A DNA stretch of 64,000 bases. Origin: Abelmoschus esculentus. Taxonomy: Eukaryota > Streptophyta > Magnoliopsida > Malvales > Malvaceae. Numbering within the stretch: the first letter of the stretch is position 1; each line of letters starts with the position of its first letter. The notes beneath the pieces are model-generated. The model was not told the DNA's origin. It worked only from the letters and a program-made list of their open reading frames with translations, and did not search any database. Location: NCBI GenBank assembly GCA_035048815.1, contig JAUCBN010000007.1, positions 6,703,501 to 6,767,500 of the forward strand, read 5' to 3'. The position numbers and the translations under genes were made by a program. Shown here in pieces: positions 1-12,871 of this stretch.

Positions 1-71
1 ATATTTGGTATATCATTCTTATCTTGCATACAACTATTCTGAAATTGTTTGTTTTTTCCTGTTTCTAGCAG

Positions 72-3000
72 GAACAACGAGGATCTGAAATGGTTGTGGC
101 AACCACGCAAGATGAGGATATAGGAATGCCTGGTTCTAGTCGACACAAAGGCTCTATTCGAAGTTCAGAACGTCATCGCTTTCATCAAAATTTAGTTAAG
201 CTTTGGAATGTAGGAAATGGTGTTGGCAGACAAGTATACGAATCATTGGCTGTTTCCAGTGCTGTTGAACTATTTAAGCTTGTTTTTTTGAGCATATCTA
301 CAGCACCACGATTTCCAAATTCGCTCTCGGAAACTTTGCATCGTTATTCAGAGCATGATCTGTTTGCAGCTTTTAGCTATCTTAGAGATAGAAAAATTAT
401 GGTAAATATCGATTTATACTTTCTATATTTTTAGGTTATAACAATATTTGCAATTTACATAGAGGTTTATTGTTTTGTTCTTTAGTAAAGAGCGGTATTT
501 CTTAATCTTATGAAACAAGATGCATTAGGATTAAATAAAGATCTCCATTCACCTCTTTTTTTTGAAGTTCCTTTTCATTTCAGTCAAAGTATTATGATAT
601 TCGAGAAAATATCCTTGGAACCTTGGGGGTTGGTTTTGTCAACTTCATCCGTTCACCAATTTCTCTAGGTCTATTTTTCATTTCAATAAAATCTGATGAT
701 GTTCACGAAAACATATTTGGTGGCTTTTGTCACCCTTGTCACTGATTCTCTCTTTAACTTTATAACATTCCTTCATCACTTTTAACCTTAAGCTGTCAAT
801 TTGGTGAGCAGGGATGGCTGGGTTGTACTTTTTATCATATTAATCAAGTAAAACGGTGTCATATAAGTGTGCTGTTTTTCTGGTCTTTCTTTGGTGGAAA
901 CTCTGGTATCATAATACTTTTTCAATTTGGCTTTATGTATAGTGGTATTCTTTTCCCTGTGCCAATCTGCCTCAGATGCTTTGCCTTACATTTCCTTTAC
1001 TTGGTGTCTCTTTGCAAGCCCCTTGAACAGCATTATTTCTTGTCTTCTCTCTAATGTGCTGCTATCAATGCAAATTTCATCCGTTTACCTGTACTTTTCT
1101 GATTCTTTATTTGCTTCAACTTCTCACAGATTGGTGGTACTTGCGGTCAACCTTTTGTACTTTCTCAACAGTTCTTGCACAGTATTTCCAAGTCTGAATT
1201 TCCTTGCAATACAAGCAAGAGAGCAGCAAAATTTTCTGCTTGGATACGGGAAAGAGAAAAAGATCTTATGGAAGGGGGAATTAATCTGACTGCAGATCTG
1301 CAATGTGGTGATATTTTCCATTTGTTTTCTCTGGTTTTCTCTGGTGAACTTTCTCTTTTCCCGTGCTTACCAGATGAAGGTGTTGGAGAAGCTGAAAACT
1401 TGAGAAGTTTCAAGCGTAGAGCTGAGGATAATGAATTATATGATGCAGATAAGGCTAAGAAATTAAAATCCATTGCGGAAGGTGAATTTGTTTCACGACG
1501 AGAAAAGGGCTTTCCTGGTATCATGGTATCCGTGCGTCGCACAACATTTCCAACAGCCACTGCTTTAGAATTGTTCAAGGATGAAGAGACATGCAACCCT
1601 GAGCTTTCTAATTACGAAAGTTCAACTAATTTGGCCCATATGTCGGAAATGCTCGAGTTAAGTAATAATGTCACTTCTTTAGAATTGTTCAAGGATGAAG
1701 AGACACTCAACCCTGAGCTTTCTAATGACGGAAGTTCAACTAATTTGGACCATATGAAGGAAATGCTTGAGTTAAGTAATAATGTCACTGTAGCATCGAA
1801 GTCTAGTGACTCACTTTGGGAAGGTATGGCTAGTTACACTGAGCATCTGTTGTCAAATCCTTGTGATGAAGGACAAGGCGGTCACTTTGATCCTGAGATC
1901 TTCAAGGCTGTTTACACTGAAATTCAGAAGGCTGGGGACCAAGGTCTGAGCATAGAAGATGTTTGCAGTCTTGTCAAAATGCCAGGTATTTCTTTTGTCA
2001 TATTTGTATTTGTGGCTCATCTTCATATTTACAAAGTGCGTGAAACTTTCATCAGTTCATTGAATGTTTTGAGATGTTCCTCTTGCAGGAGAAAAGAAAC
2101 CTGAAATTATTGTTGATACGCTCCAAGCATTTGGAAGAGCTATAAAGGTTGTTGCAATTGACCATTGAAATACAAATTGTCTATTAATGTGTAATGTTAT
2201 CCTCAAACATGTACTCCCTGTGTCACTTCTAGCTAATAGTGCAAGGAAGGGGTTGTTGTGGAATGTGTCTTAAATTATTAGTAGTCATATTCCACCATTG
2301 ATGGTAGAAAATGATAAAACAAATTGGCAGTGGGGCATCGATGACTGCATCTTTTAAGACATTTTCTAGTACCAGTACATCTTGAGAATTGGCAATTATC
2401 TGGTTTTAAATAGCCCTTGGACTATGGAACAAAGATTTATCCTGGATACCTACACTAAGTTATTGACGGTGATTGTCAAAAATCACGGAAAATGTGATAC
2501 AGTGAGATAAAATGCAATGGAAACTAAAACACAAGGAATGAGTTTCCTGATCTTGATGGTTTTGGCAAGCCCTCTCATTCTGACATTCTTTAATTTGGAT
2601 AGAATGGAATAGAAATAAAGACACAGGGAATGGGTTAACTAATCTTAATGGTTCTAGCTAACCCTTTCTTTCTGACATTCTGAATTCTTTAATTTGGAAA
2701 GAACCACATTTCTCCAAGTTGGATTCAAACCTACGACCAGTCAATTGTATTTTTTTGTTAGTGGTATTTTTACTGCTTGGTAGTTTATACTTTATCTTCA
2801 AAGCATTAGACGATTTCTGAACTTTTCATTACCAAATTCTCATGCATTGAGTGTTGTGATCACTTTCATACAGGTCAATGCCTATGACTCCGTTCGTGTT
2901 GTCGATGCTTTATACCATTCCAAGTATTTTCTTTCCACAGTTTCTTGTTTCCATCAAGATCTTAAGTCTCATTTGTCACTAACATCCCAAGAAAAGGATG

Positions 3001-5007
3001 GTGGCAACTTGGTCCTTCAGCAAGAAAACCAGAGTCTTGATTCTGCCATGTTATTGGGGAGCATGACTGTTGGTGATGTGCACAAAGTTACTATTCTTAA
3101 TCTTCCTGAAGAGCATGCTTTACCTTCCAATGAAATTACTACTAGCAATGCAAATGAAAGCTGCATGTATGGTAAAGTTGGTTTATCAAAAGGGGATGAT
3201 GGGGCTATGATTTATAAGCCTTTTTCAGGTGAGCGATTGGTGCCTATATTGCCTTGGGTAAATGCAGATGGGACCATCAACAAGTCCGTCTACAATGGAC
3301 TTGTACGCCGTGTTCTTGGTACAGTGATGCAAAATCCTGGGACATTGGAGGTACTGTCTTCTCTGTACATATTAATTTAATGTCATGACTTTTTGAAAGC
3401 AAGTGATGAACAAATATTTCTTAATTTGAAGTGATATGAACTTCTATAGCCCTTTTTTTAACTTAACAAAAAACAGAACCTTTTTAACACTCTGTCAGCA
3501 ACCTGTTGTATTGCATAAACTTGGGAACCTTTTTGCTTATCATGCATTCAGTTGGGTTTTTTGAAGGAAAAAAAATAGTATTTAGTTTCTGAAGAAAAAC
3601 TGGTATTAATTGGTTCACTGAGTTATTTCTCAGATTTTTTTTAAAATTTTCTAAAGGACTTTCAACTTTTTTGGCAAGTGGAGTTCTTATTTATTAAATT
3701 TTAGTTTGTGGTACAAGTTGAGCCTCTTCACCATTAGTCAATTGGGTTTAGGTAGGATACTTAACATAGCCTAGGTTCTTCTGTTCTATTATTACCCTGT
3801 GTGATGTTTTCGACATGTTGGCACTTGTTGAGTTACACGCGAGGAAGTGTTTAAGTGGTGTTATGTCATACCACTTGAATCTTGGGTTGGGTTTTCTGTG
3901 GTCTTATATTCAAGTTTAAGTCGTATGCTTAACAATTCTTTTGAGTGTAATTATGATGACTTTGGAATCTTTCCGAAATTAGATAACAAAAGTTGGAATC
4001 AAACTGAAATGATGGTTTCTACCATTGTTGAATTGAAGTTAAACCGAAGATTACGATTTAAGATTAAATTTGTTTGTGTTTTCCCCTTTTTATTTTCCCC
4101 ATGTTTTGGACAACCCTTCTTCTGGGCAGTTTGCCCATTTCTTTGGTGGTTTGTGCAAATGGAGTTGGTTTCTCATGGTGGGGTGTTAAACAAAATGTGT
4201 TTCTTTATCTTATACTTTTCTGACTTCTATTCTTTTCAATCATTGAACCAGGAGGATATCATCCGCCGGATGGATGTACTAAATCCTCAGGTATGCTGTT
4301 GAATTTTACTTCTCTCAAGGTTGAAGGTGGAAGATTGTAGTTATGATATTGAATGCCTTGCATCATCCCTGAGCTCTAATATGGGAAAATGGATAATTGT
4401 TGCTCATCATATAGTAATATAGTAAAAGAATTAGGTTTTGGGACGAATATTCTGCACGGTTAGACCCTACTTTTCTGCCAACTTGCAAGTTGCAACCATG
4501 AACGTCAGAACTTTCAATATGGCTTTGCAACTCTACTTTTGACTTCTGATTTTACTTTGTCATGGTATCAGCGAAGTAAAATCCAAGAATGCGTACTTAC
4601 CCCCATCCCCAACGCACACACAAAGAAAAAGGCTAATGATATGAGAAAAATAGCCAAAATTTATATATTTATATGTAGTAGTGTTATTTTATCTATTAAA
4701 CATGTATCGAGTCCACGATATTTTGGTACGCATGCCATCAGTAATATTTGCCTCGTTAACATGCTTGTCTAACTGACATGAAGGTTTAAATTTTTAATAC
4801 ACATCTGTGAACTTTCTGTAGAGCTGCAGACAGCTGCTGGAATTGATGATATTGGATAGACACCTCATAGTGAAGAAGCTGCTTCAATCAACAGGTACCG
4901 GTCCTCCTTCCCTTTTGGCAACCCTACCGGGTAGTAGCCGTAGAAAATCAACATTGTTATGCCGCAGACATGTCTTTGCTAACCCTTCAAGTACTTTTTT
5001 GCTGTAA
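72..5007 (+). CDS. TFIIIC B-block-binding subunit (largest subunit), 3' exons only
   Basis: These are the last six exons seen of the plant TFIIIC subunit that binds the B box of tRNA genes and helps recruit RNA polymerase III in the nucleus. Exons: 72-401, 1130-1985, 2089-2147, 2874-3350, 4252-4290 and 4822-5007. All have AG/GT borders and the phases join without a break (649 codons, stop TAA 5005-5007). The family was recognised from the overall pattern, including VEDVCSLVKMPG-like helix regions, a KPEIIVDTLQAFGRAIKVNA stretch and the RRMDVLNPQ/CRQLLELMILDRHL end. The 5' end lies outside the window, which opens inside an intron. Exon 1130-1985 holds a 38-residue tandem duplication. The family is known; the exon map is inferred. 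Confidence 0.85.
1564..1791 (+). repeat. 114-bp in-frame tandem duplication inside the TFIIIC gene
   Basis: Two adjacent copies, 1564-1677 and 1678-1791, each encode a 38-residue acidic segment starting LELFKDEET and ending near LELSNNVT. The spacing is exactly 114 bp, so the frame is kept. The copies differ at only a handful of bases, which suggests a recent duplication in a poorly conserved linker. Confidence 0.9.
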
Positions 5008-7179
5008 GAATATTTAAATTAGTCTGTAAATAAACCCCATACCATAGATGATAGATCCCAGGCAGCAGTAGTTAGATTCTGATTGTTTTGTTTTTGTTCG
5101 CTTGTCATCCTGTTGAGGCAGAGCTGTATGCATGATTATGAACCTAATTATGCATGGCAAAGATGTAGGTTGTTGATTGGGAAAAGCTATTCCCATTTGC
5201 TTAATATGCTTAATTGAGAATTCAAATTTTTGTGGACGGTAAATTAAGTATTTTTAATGTGGGAAGCAATGAAATGAAAATTTTCTTAGATCACAAAGGT
5301 AGTCTTGGTGGGTAAAATTATAGAAATGGTCATTTTGTTTTGTAAGTGTTCATTTTTGTCACTAATTTTGATAAAAAAGAAGTTAATATTCTGGTTTCTT
5401 ACATTATCAATATATTACAGTTTAGTCATTTATGTTATTGATTTATGTTTGGGTCACTTATATCATCAATTTGTTATATTTTGGTCATTGAGTTGGTAAC
5501 TATGTACGATATAAGATTGTTAAAAAAGGGTTTATTTATTAATTTGATTAAATCGATAAATGATATATCCTTTTGACTATTGAAATATCGACCGTGTTTT
5601 CTCTTTACCGAAGTCTTACATCTTTGGCAGTTGCTAATCATGGTTGATTGTCATCGGTGTTTGTTTCATTGAGAATATCTCAAACTCAACAAATTTAATT
5701 TAAAACATTTCGTCTTTCTTTAAGATTAAATCATAATAACAATTTATCATTAACATCAGTTTAAAAATAAATACCCAAAAATCTAAATTTATATCGTAAT
5801 TAAATATTTAATTTTTTTATAATAATCAAAATACATTTACGAACTAAAACCTAAACTAGTGGAAAAGGCTTGAAGCAACCCGTTTAAAAAGAGTAAAAAT
5901 TATCTATCTCTTTGTTATGTATCTTTCTATGTCTTATTTAAATTTTTTTTTAAAAAATTAAAATTTAAACCCTAACTTTTATTTTTTATATCATAAACCC
6001 TAAACTCTAAGAGATACATCTTACCCTTAATTTCCTGAACTCTAATCACAGACCCTAAACCCTCTAATTTAAAATAGAGACACAAATAAAAACATGAGAA
6101 AGCGATAAACGATTTGAATACTTAAATAACAGAGAGAATACAAATACATTGCAATTTGAGAAAAATAAAGTTTTCTGAACCGGCGTAAAGAAAAGTTTGG
6201 TAAAAACATAGCATCGACAGGACAGATATCTAAGAAGATTGTAGACATTTACTCCTCAGAGTTAAGTAGCCTAAATATGGAGATCGAAACTCAAAGTTTT
6301 CTCATGTTATGATTAGTCAAAATAGACGTTGAAATTCTATCTGTAGATTGAAAAATATAGCTTGAATCTATGTTCATGTTAAAAATGATAAAGATCTCAT
6401 CCAAATTCATTTCTTTAATTCCTTCAATACACTTACAGTTAAATTTCATCCAAAATATTGGACTAAAACCATGGGTTTATTAAGAGTTAAATTTTTAAAC
6501 TTTAACATTTTACAGCTTTTGAGATAAAATTTAGAACACTATCCTTCTTGTACTTTAGCTGAACTTTAGGGCTTGCATTGGCATGCAAGTAGCTTTATTA
6601 GGACAATTGCTGACGTTAAAACAATTACTAGTATTTTTCAGAGATTTGGTGTTTTTCAAGGTTGAAGTGAACCAGTTCGTCTCATATCCTGACGGTTCAA
6701 CAAAATCTATATTTAGTTTTCAGTGACTTATCAGTGTCAAACATTTCAGAATCCGTGGATCATGTTTGTAGCGAATCAGAGCTCCAAACACTTTGGCCAT
6801 ATCCCAATTTCATTTTATTATATATTTATTTTCATTATTGTCACCATAATGATAAATTTATGTGATGGCCACCTCTGCAAAAACTCGAAGGAAATGAAAG
6901 AGAGGCACTAAACCCAATGCAAAGCAGATGCAGATGCAGATGCAGATACAGTGCTGAGAATCAGAATATAAGACGAGAGAAGAGCTGTGTTTGTGACCAA
7001 AAATATTTTCTTTGTTTTCCAAGTTCGAGTCCCAAAGCCACAGGGAAAGAGAAAACAACAACAGATACTCACAAAACATTTTTGTAGACACAGAAAAGAT
7101 AAACCCTTTTTTTTGGTAGAGAAAGGGTGTGAAAAAAGAGTGAGAGTTTGTGTTGATAAAAGAGATCATCAGCACCGCC
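5008..7179. other. Intergenic, AT-rich; upstream region of AIL1
   Basis: No coding region was recognised. About 5290-5520 has the repeated phrasing common in dispersed plant repeats (runs like ttttggtcatt and tttgtcact), but no ends could be defined. About 5980-6070 has several CCCTAAA-like words that do not form an array. The last 250 bp should contain the AIL1 promoter and 5' UTR. Confidence 0.5.
6919..6955. repeat. Short (GCAGAT)n microsatellite upstream of AIL1
   Basis: About five imperfect GCAGAT units lie just before a TATA-like tataag at 6967-6972, roughly 210 bp upstream of the AIL1 start codon. Length variation here could fall in the core promoter. Confidence 0.7.
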
Positions 7180-9985
7180 ATGAATAATTGGCTGGGGTTT
7201 TCTGTGACTCCTGACCTTAGAATCGATGAAAACTTTGGCAGACAAGACCATGGTGGTTTCCCTTCTGTCATGCCTTTGCGTTCAGATGGCTCTCTCTGTG
7301 TTGTTGATCCTTTTCGTGGTTCCTCCGGTGCCGCAGATGATGGTTCTTTTCTTATCCTCCACTTTACAATATTTCTTATTCTTTTTAAAGTTTGGTTGCA
7401 TGCGAGAAAGAGTTTACATGGAAGAACAAGAAATGGGTTCTCTTTTATTTTTACTTGTTTTCCAATGATGATTTGCAGGTTGGAGATATGGAAATGGTGT
7501 TGCAGGTGCAGGTGCAGGTGAAAGTGAAAGTGAGCAGGGACAGGGACAGGGTCCCAAACTTGAAGATTTCTTGGGTTGTTGTTACTCAAACCAGAACCAA
7601 AACACTGTTCCGAGTCCTACAAGGATCAATGTTAATGTAGCACCAAATTATGGTAGTAATGGAGATATGGAAGCCGCAGAGAACTTCACGAATCCAACGT
7701 CTTTGATCCAAACTTACCATGATTACAGCGCGAACCCTCGAACCCTAATGACTAGTGGTCACAGCCTCCAACAGTGTGGTCCGAACCCGAACCCGAACCA
7801 AGGGAGTAACATGTACCATGTTCCTTTTGATAGTGCAACTTCAGTTTCAGGATTCAAGTCCTGGTTGAGACAAACTCCATTTTCTGGTGAGAAATCTTCA
7901 GGTGATGAAACTAATAATAACTTCAACTTTCAGACACTCACTCTTACTATGAGCCCCAGCTCTCGAAACGGGGTGCCTGCATTTCCTGCAATTGCACCAT
8001 TGGATACGGTTGATAACCGTAAACGACATGTTGGAAAGACACTCCCCAGAGAACCAGTTCCTCGTAAATCTATTGATACTTTTGGTCAGAGAACATCTCA
8101 ATATCGTGGTGTTACAAGGTGATTTGACCTTTGAATTTCCATTGTTACCCGGCGGGTTTAATATATTGAGAAAATCCACTTAGTATAAAATCCATGTTTT
8201 TGAAAATTCAATAGGCACAGATGGACCGGAAGATATGAGGCTCATTTGTGGGACAACAGCTGCAGAAAAGAGGGACAAACAAGGAAAGGGAGGCAAGGTG
8301 AGGACTGCAGCAACCTATATCCCCACCACCATCGCCACCACCTTGGGCACCTCCATTTCTTAATATTGCTTTGATTTCTGTTTTGTTGTTGTTGTTGAAA
8401 ATTTACTGATGCTTATGTTTCATTCACGTTCCGGTTTTCATCCCTTGACCCTGCAGTTTATCTCGGTAAGTGAACTCTTTTATTCTTTTGCATGTCTCTT
8501 CTGCATTAAACATTTTGGAACTGCATTATTTGTTAACTTTATATACAGTTTTTAACCATAAGAACAAAGAGCATTGGGCTTTGTGCTGTTTTTCAATCCA
8601 TAATTCTTTTTGTTTAAAAATGTGGATGATCAGGTGGTTATGACAAAGAAGAAAAAGCAGCAAGGGCTTATGACTTAGCTGCACTTAAGTATTGGGGTCT
8701 AACAACACACATAAATTTCCCTGTAAGTTTATTGGTGAAGCCCAACAATGGCATTGTTCTTTGCAGAGTTTCATAAATTCCCCTAATATTTACAGCATGT
8801 ACTTTCGTTTTAGTTGAGTTCTTACGAGAAGGAGCTGGAAGAGATGAAGAACATGACCCGTCAAGAATTTGTTGCTCATTTGAGAAGGTAACACCAAGTC
8901 TTGTGCATTAAAATTCAAACATGGAATGGGAAAAGTAGAAAAAGGACAGACCAAGGAGATTGTAACATTGAATGACATCTTACTTTTTGACAGGAAAAGC
9001 AGTGGTTTTTCAAGGGGAGCTTCAGTGTACAGAGGAGTAACAAGGTAATAGCAGAAAACGACCTTATTGATAAAGTTTTGCCACTATTTACAGCATCTTT
9101 TGCAGCCTTTGTCAATTATATAATACACAATAGTAGGCAAACATTGCTATTTACATGCAGATAAAATCCTAAATTCTGAAATGTGTGTTCTTGCATGGTA
9201 CATTATTTAGAAGGGAATCCAACTTTATATCTATCACTCTTTCCTCTTTTATGTCAAACTCTTTTCGTTTCTGTGTGTTGTTAGGCACCATCAGCATGGA
9301 AGGTGGCAAGCTAGAATTGGAAGGGTTGCTGGAAACAAGGACTTGTACCTTGGAACATTCAGTAAGCTTAACTTCTTTTTTCTGCTCTCTTTGTCTCAAC
9401 ATCTCTCAATAATACTCTGTGTTACACATTGTAGGCACACAAGAAGAAGCGGCTGAAGCTTATGATATTGCTGCAATCAAGTTTAGGGGGACAAGTGCTG
9501 TGACCAATTTCGACATAAGCCGGTATGATGTAAAGAGAATTTGCTCAAGCTCTACCCTTATTGGGGGTGACCTTGCAAAACGCTCACCGAAACACTCTGC
9601 CCCCATTGTTCCGGAGGATAATAACTCCTGTGCTTCATCGTCATCTCCTCAACCTCTCCAACCTATGCCGAGCAGTGAAGCAACTGATGAATTGGCTGAC
9701 ATGGTTTGGACTACAAATTCAGATGAGCATCATCATCAAATTACCAACACAAATAATCATGCATCCTTGGCAACTTCAAGTAGGCATAATTGCTCGAAAG
9801 GCTCCAATGGATTAGCCGGTGATCAATTTGGAATTTGTGGAGATTACTTTCGCCAGGACTTCCTCTCAGGAGAGGGTTCGAAGTACCAACACGGAAACAG
9901 TGAGGCCGATAATTCGAATGAAAACCGATTAGGCAGTATAGGTGTAGCTCATAAGCACCCAATGTTTGCAGTTTGGAACGAGTAA
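7180..9985 (+). CDS. AIL1: AINTEGUMENTA-like AP2/ERF transcription factor, closest to AIL1
   Basis: A nuclear DNA-binding factor of the ANT/PLETHORA clade, which controls meristem and organ growth. Nine exons: 7180-7342, 7479-8118, 8215-8297, 8457-8465, 8634-8722, 8814-8887, 8994-9044, 9285-9361 and 9435-9985, giving 578 aa with all phases consistent. It starts MNNWLGFSVTP, the N-terminal ANT-clade motif, followed by PKLEDFLG. The two AP2 repeats begin SQYRGVTRHRWTGRYEAH and ASVYRGVTRHHQHGRWQARI, joined by the KSSGFSRG linker. The pieces VPRKSIDTFGQRTSQ and YDVKRICSSSTL resemble Arabidopsis AIL1 more than BBM or AIL5 (from memory). The C-terminus ends PMFAVWNE. No miR172-like site was seen, as expected for this clade. 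Confidence 0.93.
8457..8465 (+). other. AIL1: 9-nt microexon of AIL1
   Basis: The nine bases tttatctcg sit between a ctgcag acceptor and a gtaagt donor. They supply the middle of RQVYLGG in the first AP2 repeat: the previous exon ends caa-g and the next begins gt-ggt-tat. Without it the first AP2 domain loses three residues. The microexon is known across this family. Confidence 0.95.
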
Positions 9986-12871
9986 GACAGTTAACTGCAC
10001 AAGGATTTGAGGCACTCATTATAGAGAATCAGTGTAGTTTATTAAGAAAACTAGGTAGAAAGAGGGATAGGATATGTGACATGGGATGTCAAGGAATTCA
10101 ATGGTGTTTAGTGTTTTAGTATCATGAAATTAAGCTACTGTTGTCACTATTTATATGGAATTTGCAAACGTAAAGATGGTCCATACCCGTTAAAGTCAAA
10201 GTTGAGCAATTCTTTTTGCTTGCCCTCATTGTTCTCGATGTTCTACGTGACTAATTGAGATCAACTCAAATAACACTGTTAAAAAACTTACCTACTAAAA
10301 TTAACAGTGTTATATATATATAATATCATAAACTTAAAATCTCTTTAAATTATATCAAACTGTTTATCACGACAATCCGTTAGAGTAAAAGTTTGATTGC
10401 ATAGCAAGGAATCTGGTAAAGTTGAAAGCGATGGAACATTGAGCTTGAAAATGATGTGGAATTGCAGAGCCATAGATACTACCTGGAGATGTAACTAATA
10501 TTAACCAGTTTAACCCTTCTAGTTTTAATCAAACTTAGATATTTAACGTTCTTGTCTTAAGATTATAGGGAAAAAATGATTTGGAGGGTTTTATGTTACA
10601 TTTTTGAAGAAAAAAAATACCTTTTAGTTTAATAAAAATGCTTTATTAAAAAAATATTGTTTTGTTTCGAGGTGTAAAGTCAAAAGCTTGCTCGGCTGTA
10701 GCTCTAGCTGAGCTAAGGGGATATGCCTTAATTTGCGTGCCTTGTAGATCCTCTTCTTATCTGAAATCAAATAAGAAAAAGTTGGTGTTTTTAAGTTATA
10801 TTTTGATGCGTAAATTATGTAAAATAATATATATATTTATATTTAAATTAAAAAAGTTTATATAGAATTAAAAATTTATATAAATTAAATTAATTTATGT
10901 AAACTTGTATATCATTTTTTTTGTTAGAGTAAAGAAAAAAAATCTTATCTTTGTTAATTGCTAATCCCACGCTCTCTGCATTCCACGCGATCGCACCTCC
11001 CACCACCCAACAAATACATTTTTTTCTTAGAAATCCACAAAAATTCTTACAGTGTCACGTATTTTGTTTCTAATTTTGAGTTTATTTCATTTAAAGTCGT
11101 AATTTATATTCTATAGAATATTAATTTTGTTTGTAATTCATCGAAAACATAAGACAAATTCACCTTCACCATAAAACTGTTGTAGTTTTCTAACATTATT
11201 TTCTTAATGATATTTTCTATTTGCATTGTTTCCCTGAAAAAAAAAACTATTTCCCCATTTGATTTTACATGATACGCCTGGTTAACGTAATTTTTAATTG
11301 AACAGTTATACCAAGCTGGGGAATATGTACGGATCAGGAAGGTGATGCAGGAAGAAAATTTTATATATAGATTCTGGACAGCAGCGTATCACCGAAATCT
11401 AACAGGAAAAAAGAAAGGGGGAAAAGGATAACCTGGCAGTGTTGAACATTCAGACAAGAAGAAGAAGAAGACAAAAAAACAAACAGATGACAAGATACCA
11501 CATCCTACAAGGAAATACAACTACTCTTGACTACTGGATAAAAACTAGTGTTTCTTGTGTATGGGGTAGAGGTTAAGGACTTAGGGTTAGGTTCTAGATA
11601 CAGAAAATGTAGGCTACTTACATTTGGCATGGTTTTGGAGTCTGTGCTGTGGGACTGATAGGCTGTTACCAGCCAAGTGCAGTTACTTGCTTGGTGCTGG
11701 TGCTTCTGATTTTAACAGGTATCGGTTATATAATTGATTTTTATTTACAAAATATTAACGAGATCTCAACAATGGATATGTATAGTGGCATGCCATGTCG
11801 AGACAGATGATAAAGGGCTTCCAAATTCCAAAAAAAGTTGTAAGGGATTATAAAGATTTGCTTGTTATGGAGGTCTCGCGTGCCCTTCCCGTTTTGCCAG
11901 TTTCTGAACTCAAGCCTGTTATAGATATAGTGACGATAGCATGGCATCCATTTCCAAAGCATGCAGAGGCAGTTGTTTTATCATACTATTTCACTTTGCT
12001 ATCAAGAAATCTTGTTAGGCTTCAAAAGGTGGAAGAGAAGGAAGGAAAGAAAGAATCTTTGTGGACCATCCCTCCATCTGTATTCTAAAACCCTTGGCCT
12101 AGGCTGGCTGTCTCTGCAATTCCAACACAAAATAGAGAGCAGAATCTGAATGGCATGGCTTCCGAGGTCTTTGTTTATCTGGAAGAAAAGGGTTGGTTGA
12201 TGAGACAAGAGCTGCCCTGCCCCATGAATGATGCTTCACTGTGGCTTATTTTATGGAGTATTGGATTGGATGAAGGGTATTTGAGCTGACAAACATGCTT
12301 CTTGCACTGAACCAGGTACAGAAGACCTGTTTCTGGTTCTGGTTCTGTTTCTCTCTCTCCCATGTGAAGAGTGAACTCTCTTGCTCTTTTTCTAGGGTTA
12401 ACCTTGCCTTGCCTGTCTTCTCAACAAAGTCAAACAGTGAATCTTGCTCAGAGATTCCATGAAACCAACATAAAAAGGGACCAACAAATAATGCAATCTA
12501 TTTTTCACTTGTAGCATCATCATCAATCCGACACTAACTTTTACTCAAAAAATCCAGCACTAAATTATTTATATTGTACGTATAAACAGTTATATTTATT
12601 GTAATATAATATGCTGCCCAGTAGACGTTTGAACGTCTCACTGGAGCTCAGTTTCTGCCTAGAGACTTCATGACCTTCCCAACCCATCTCGTTTTCTATC
12701 TTGGTCTTGGAATACCCTCAGGGATCAGTAGGATGGCAGATGTATGGATAACGAAAAGAAATGAATAATTAACCATTCATCCATCAATCTAGAACTGGCA
12801 TGAAACCAATCAAAGAACCATAAACAACATTGTTCGGCACTGACTCAGTTCTACACCTGCGCGCAACTGTT
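9986..12871. other. Intergenic between AIL1 and the ACS pseudogene
   Basis: This contains the AIL1 3' UTR, then AT-rich DNA. A perfect short inverted repeat, ataacactgttaa / ttaacagtgttat, lies at about 10268-10314. From about 11330 to 12470 base composition is less AT-rich, with a tatatatag box near 11367 and a 97-codon open frame at 11795-12088. That frame resembles nothing known to me, so this may be a non-coding transcript or gene relic. No microRNA precursor could be matched. Confidence 0.4.

Noticed and set aside
5980..6075. Telomere-like CCCTAAA words
   Set aside because: Only scattered, imperfect units in AT-rich DNA; no array.
6858..7589. Long minus-strand open frame over the AIL1 start
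   Set aside because: Shadow of AIL1 exons 1-2. The plus strand has the family motifs and splice sites, while the minus frame is His/Pro low-complexity from repeats.
10268..10314. Inverted repeat as a transcription terminator
   Set aside because: Plant Pol II genes do not use such hairpins. It is too short to call a MITE without a target duplication.
11600..12470. Possible microRNA or IPS1-type non-coding RNA
   Set aside because: No mature miRNA family sequence, target-mimic motif or convincing hairpin could be found by eye.
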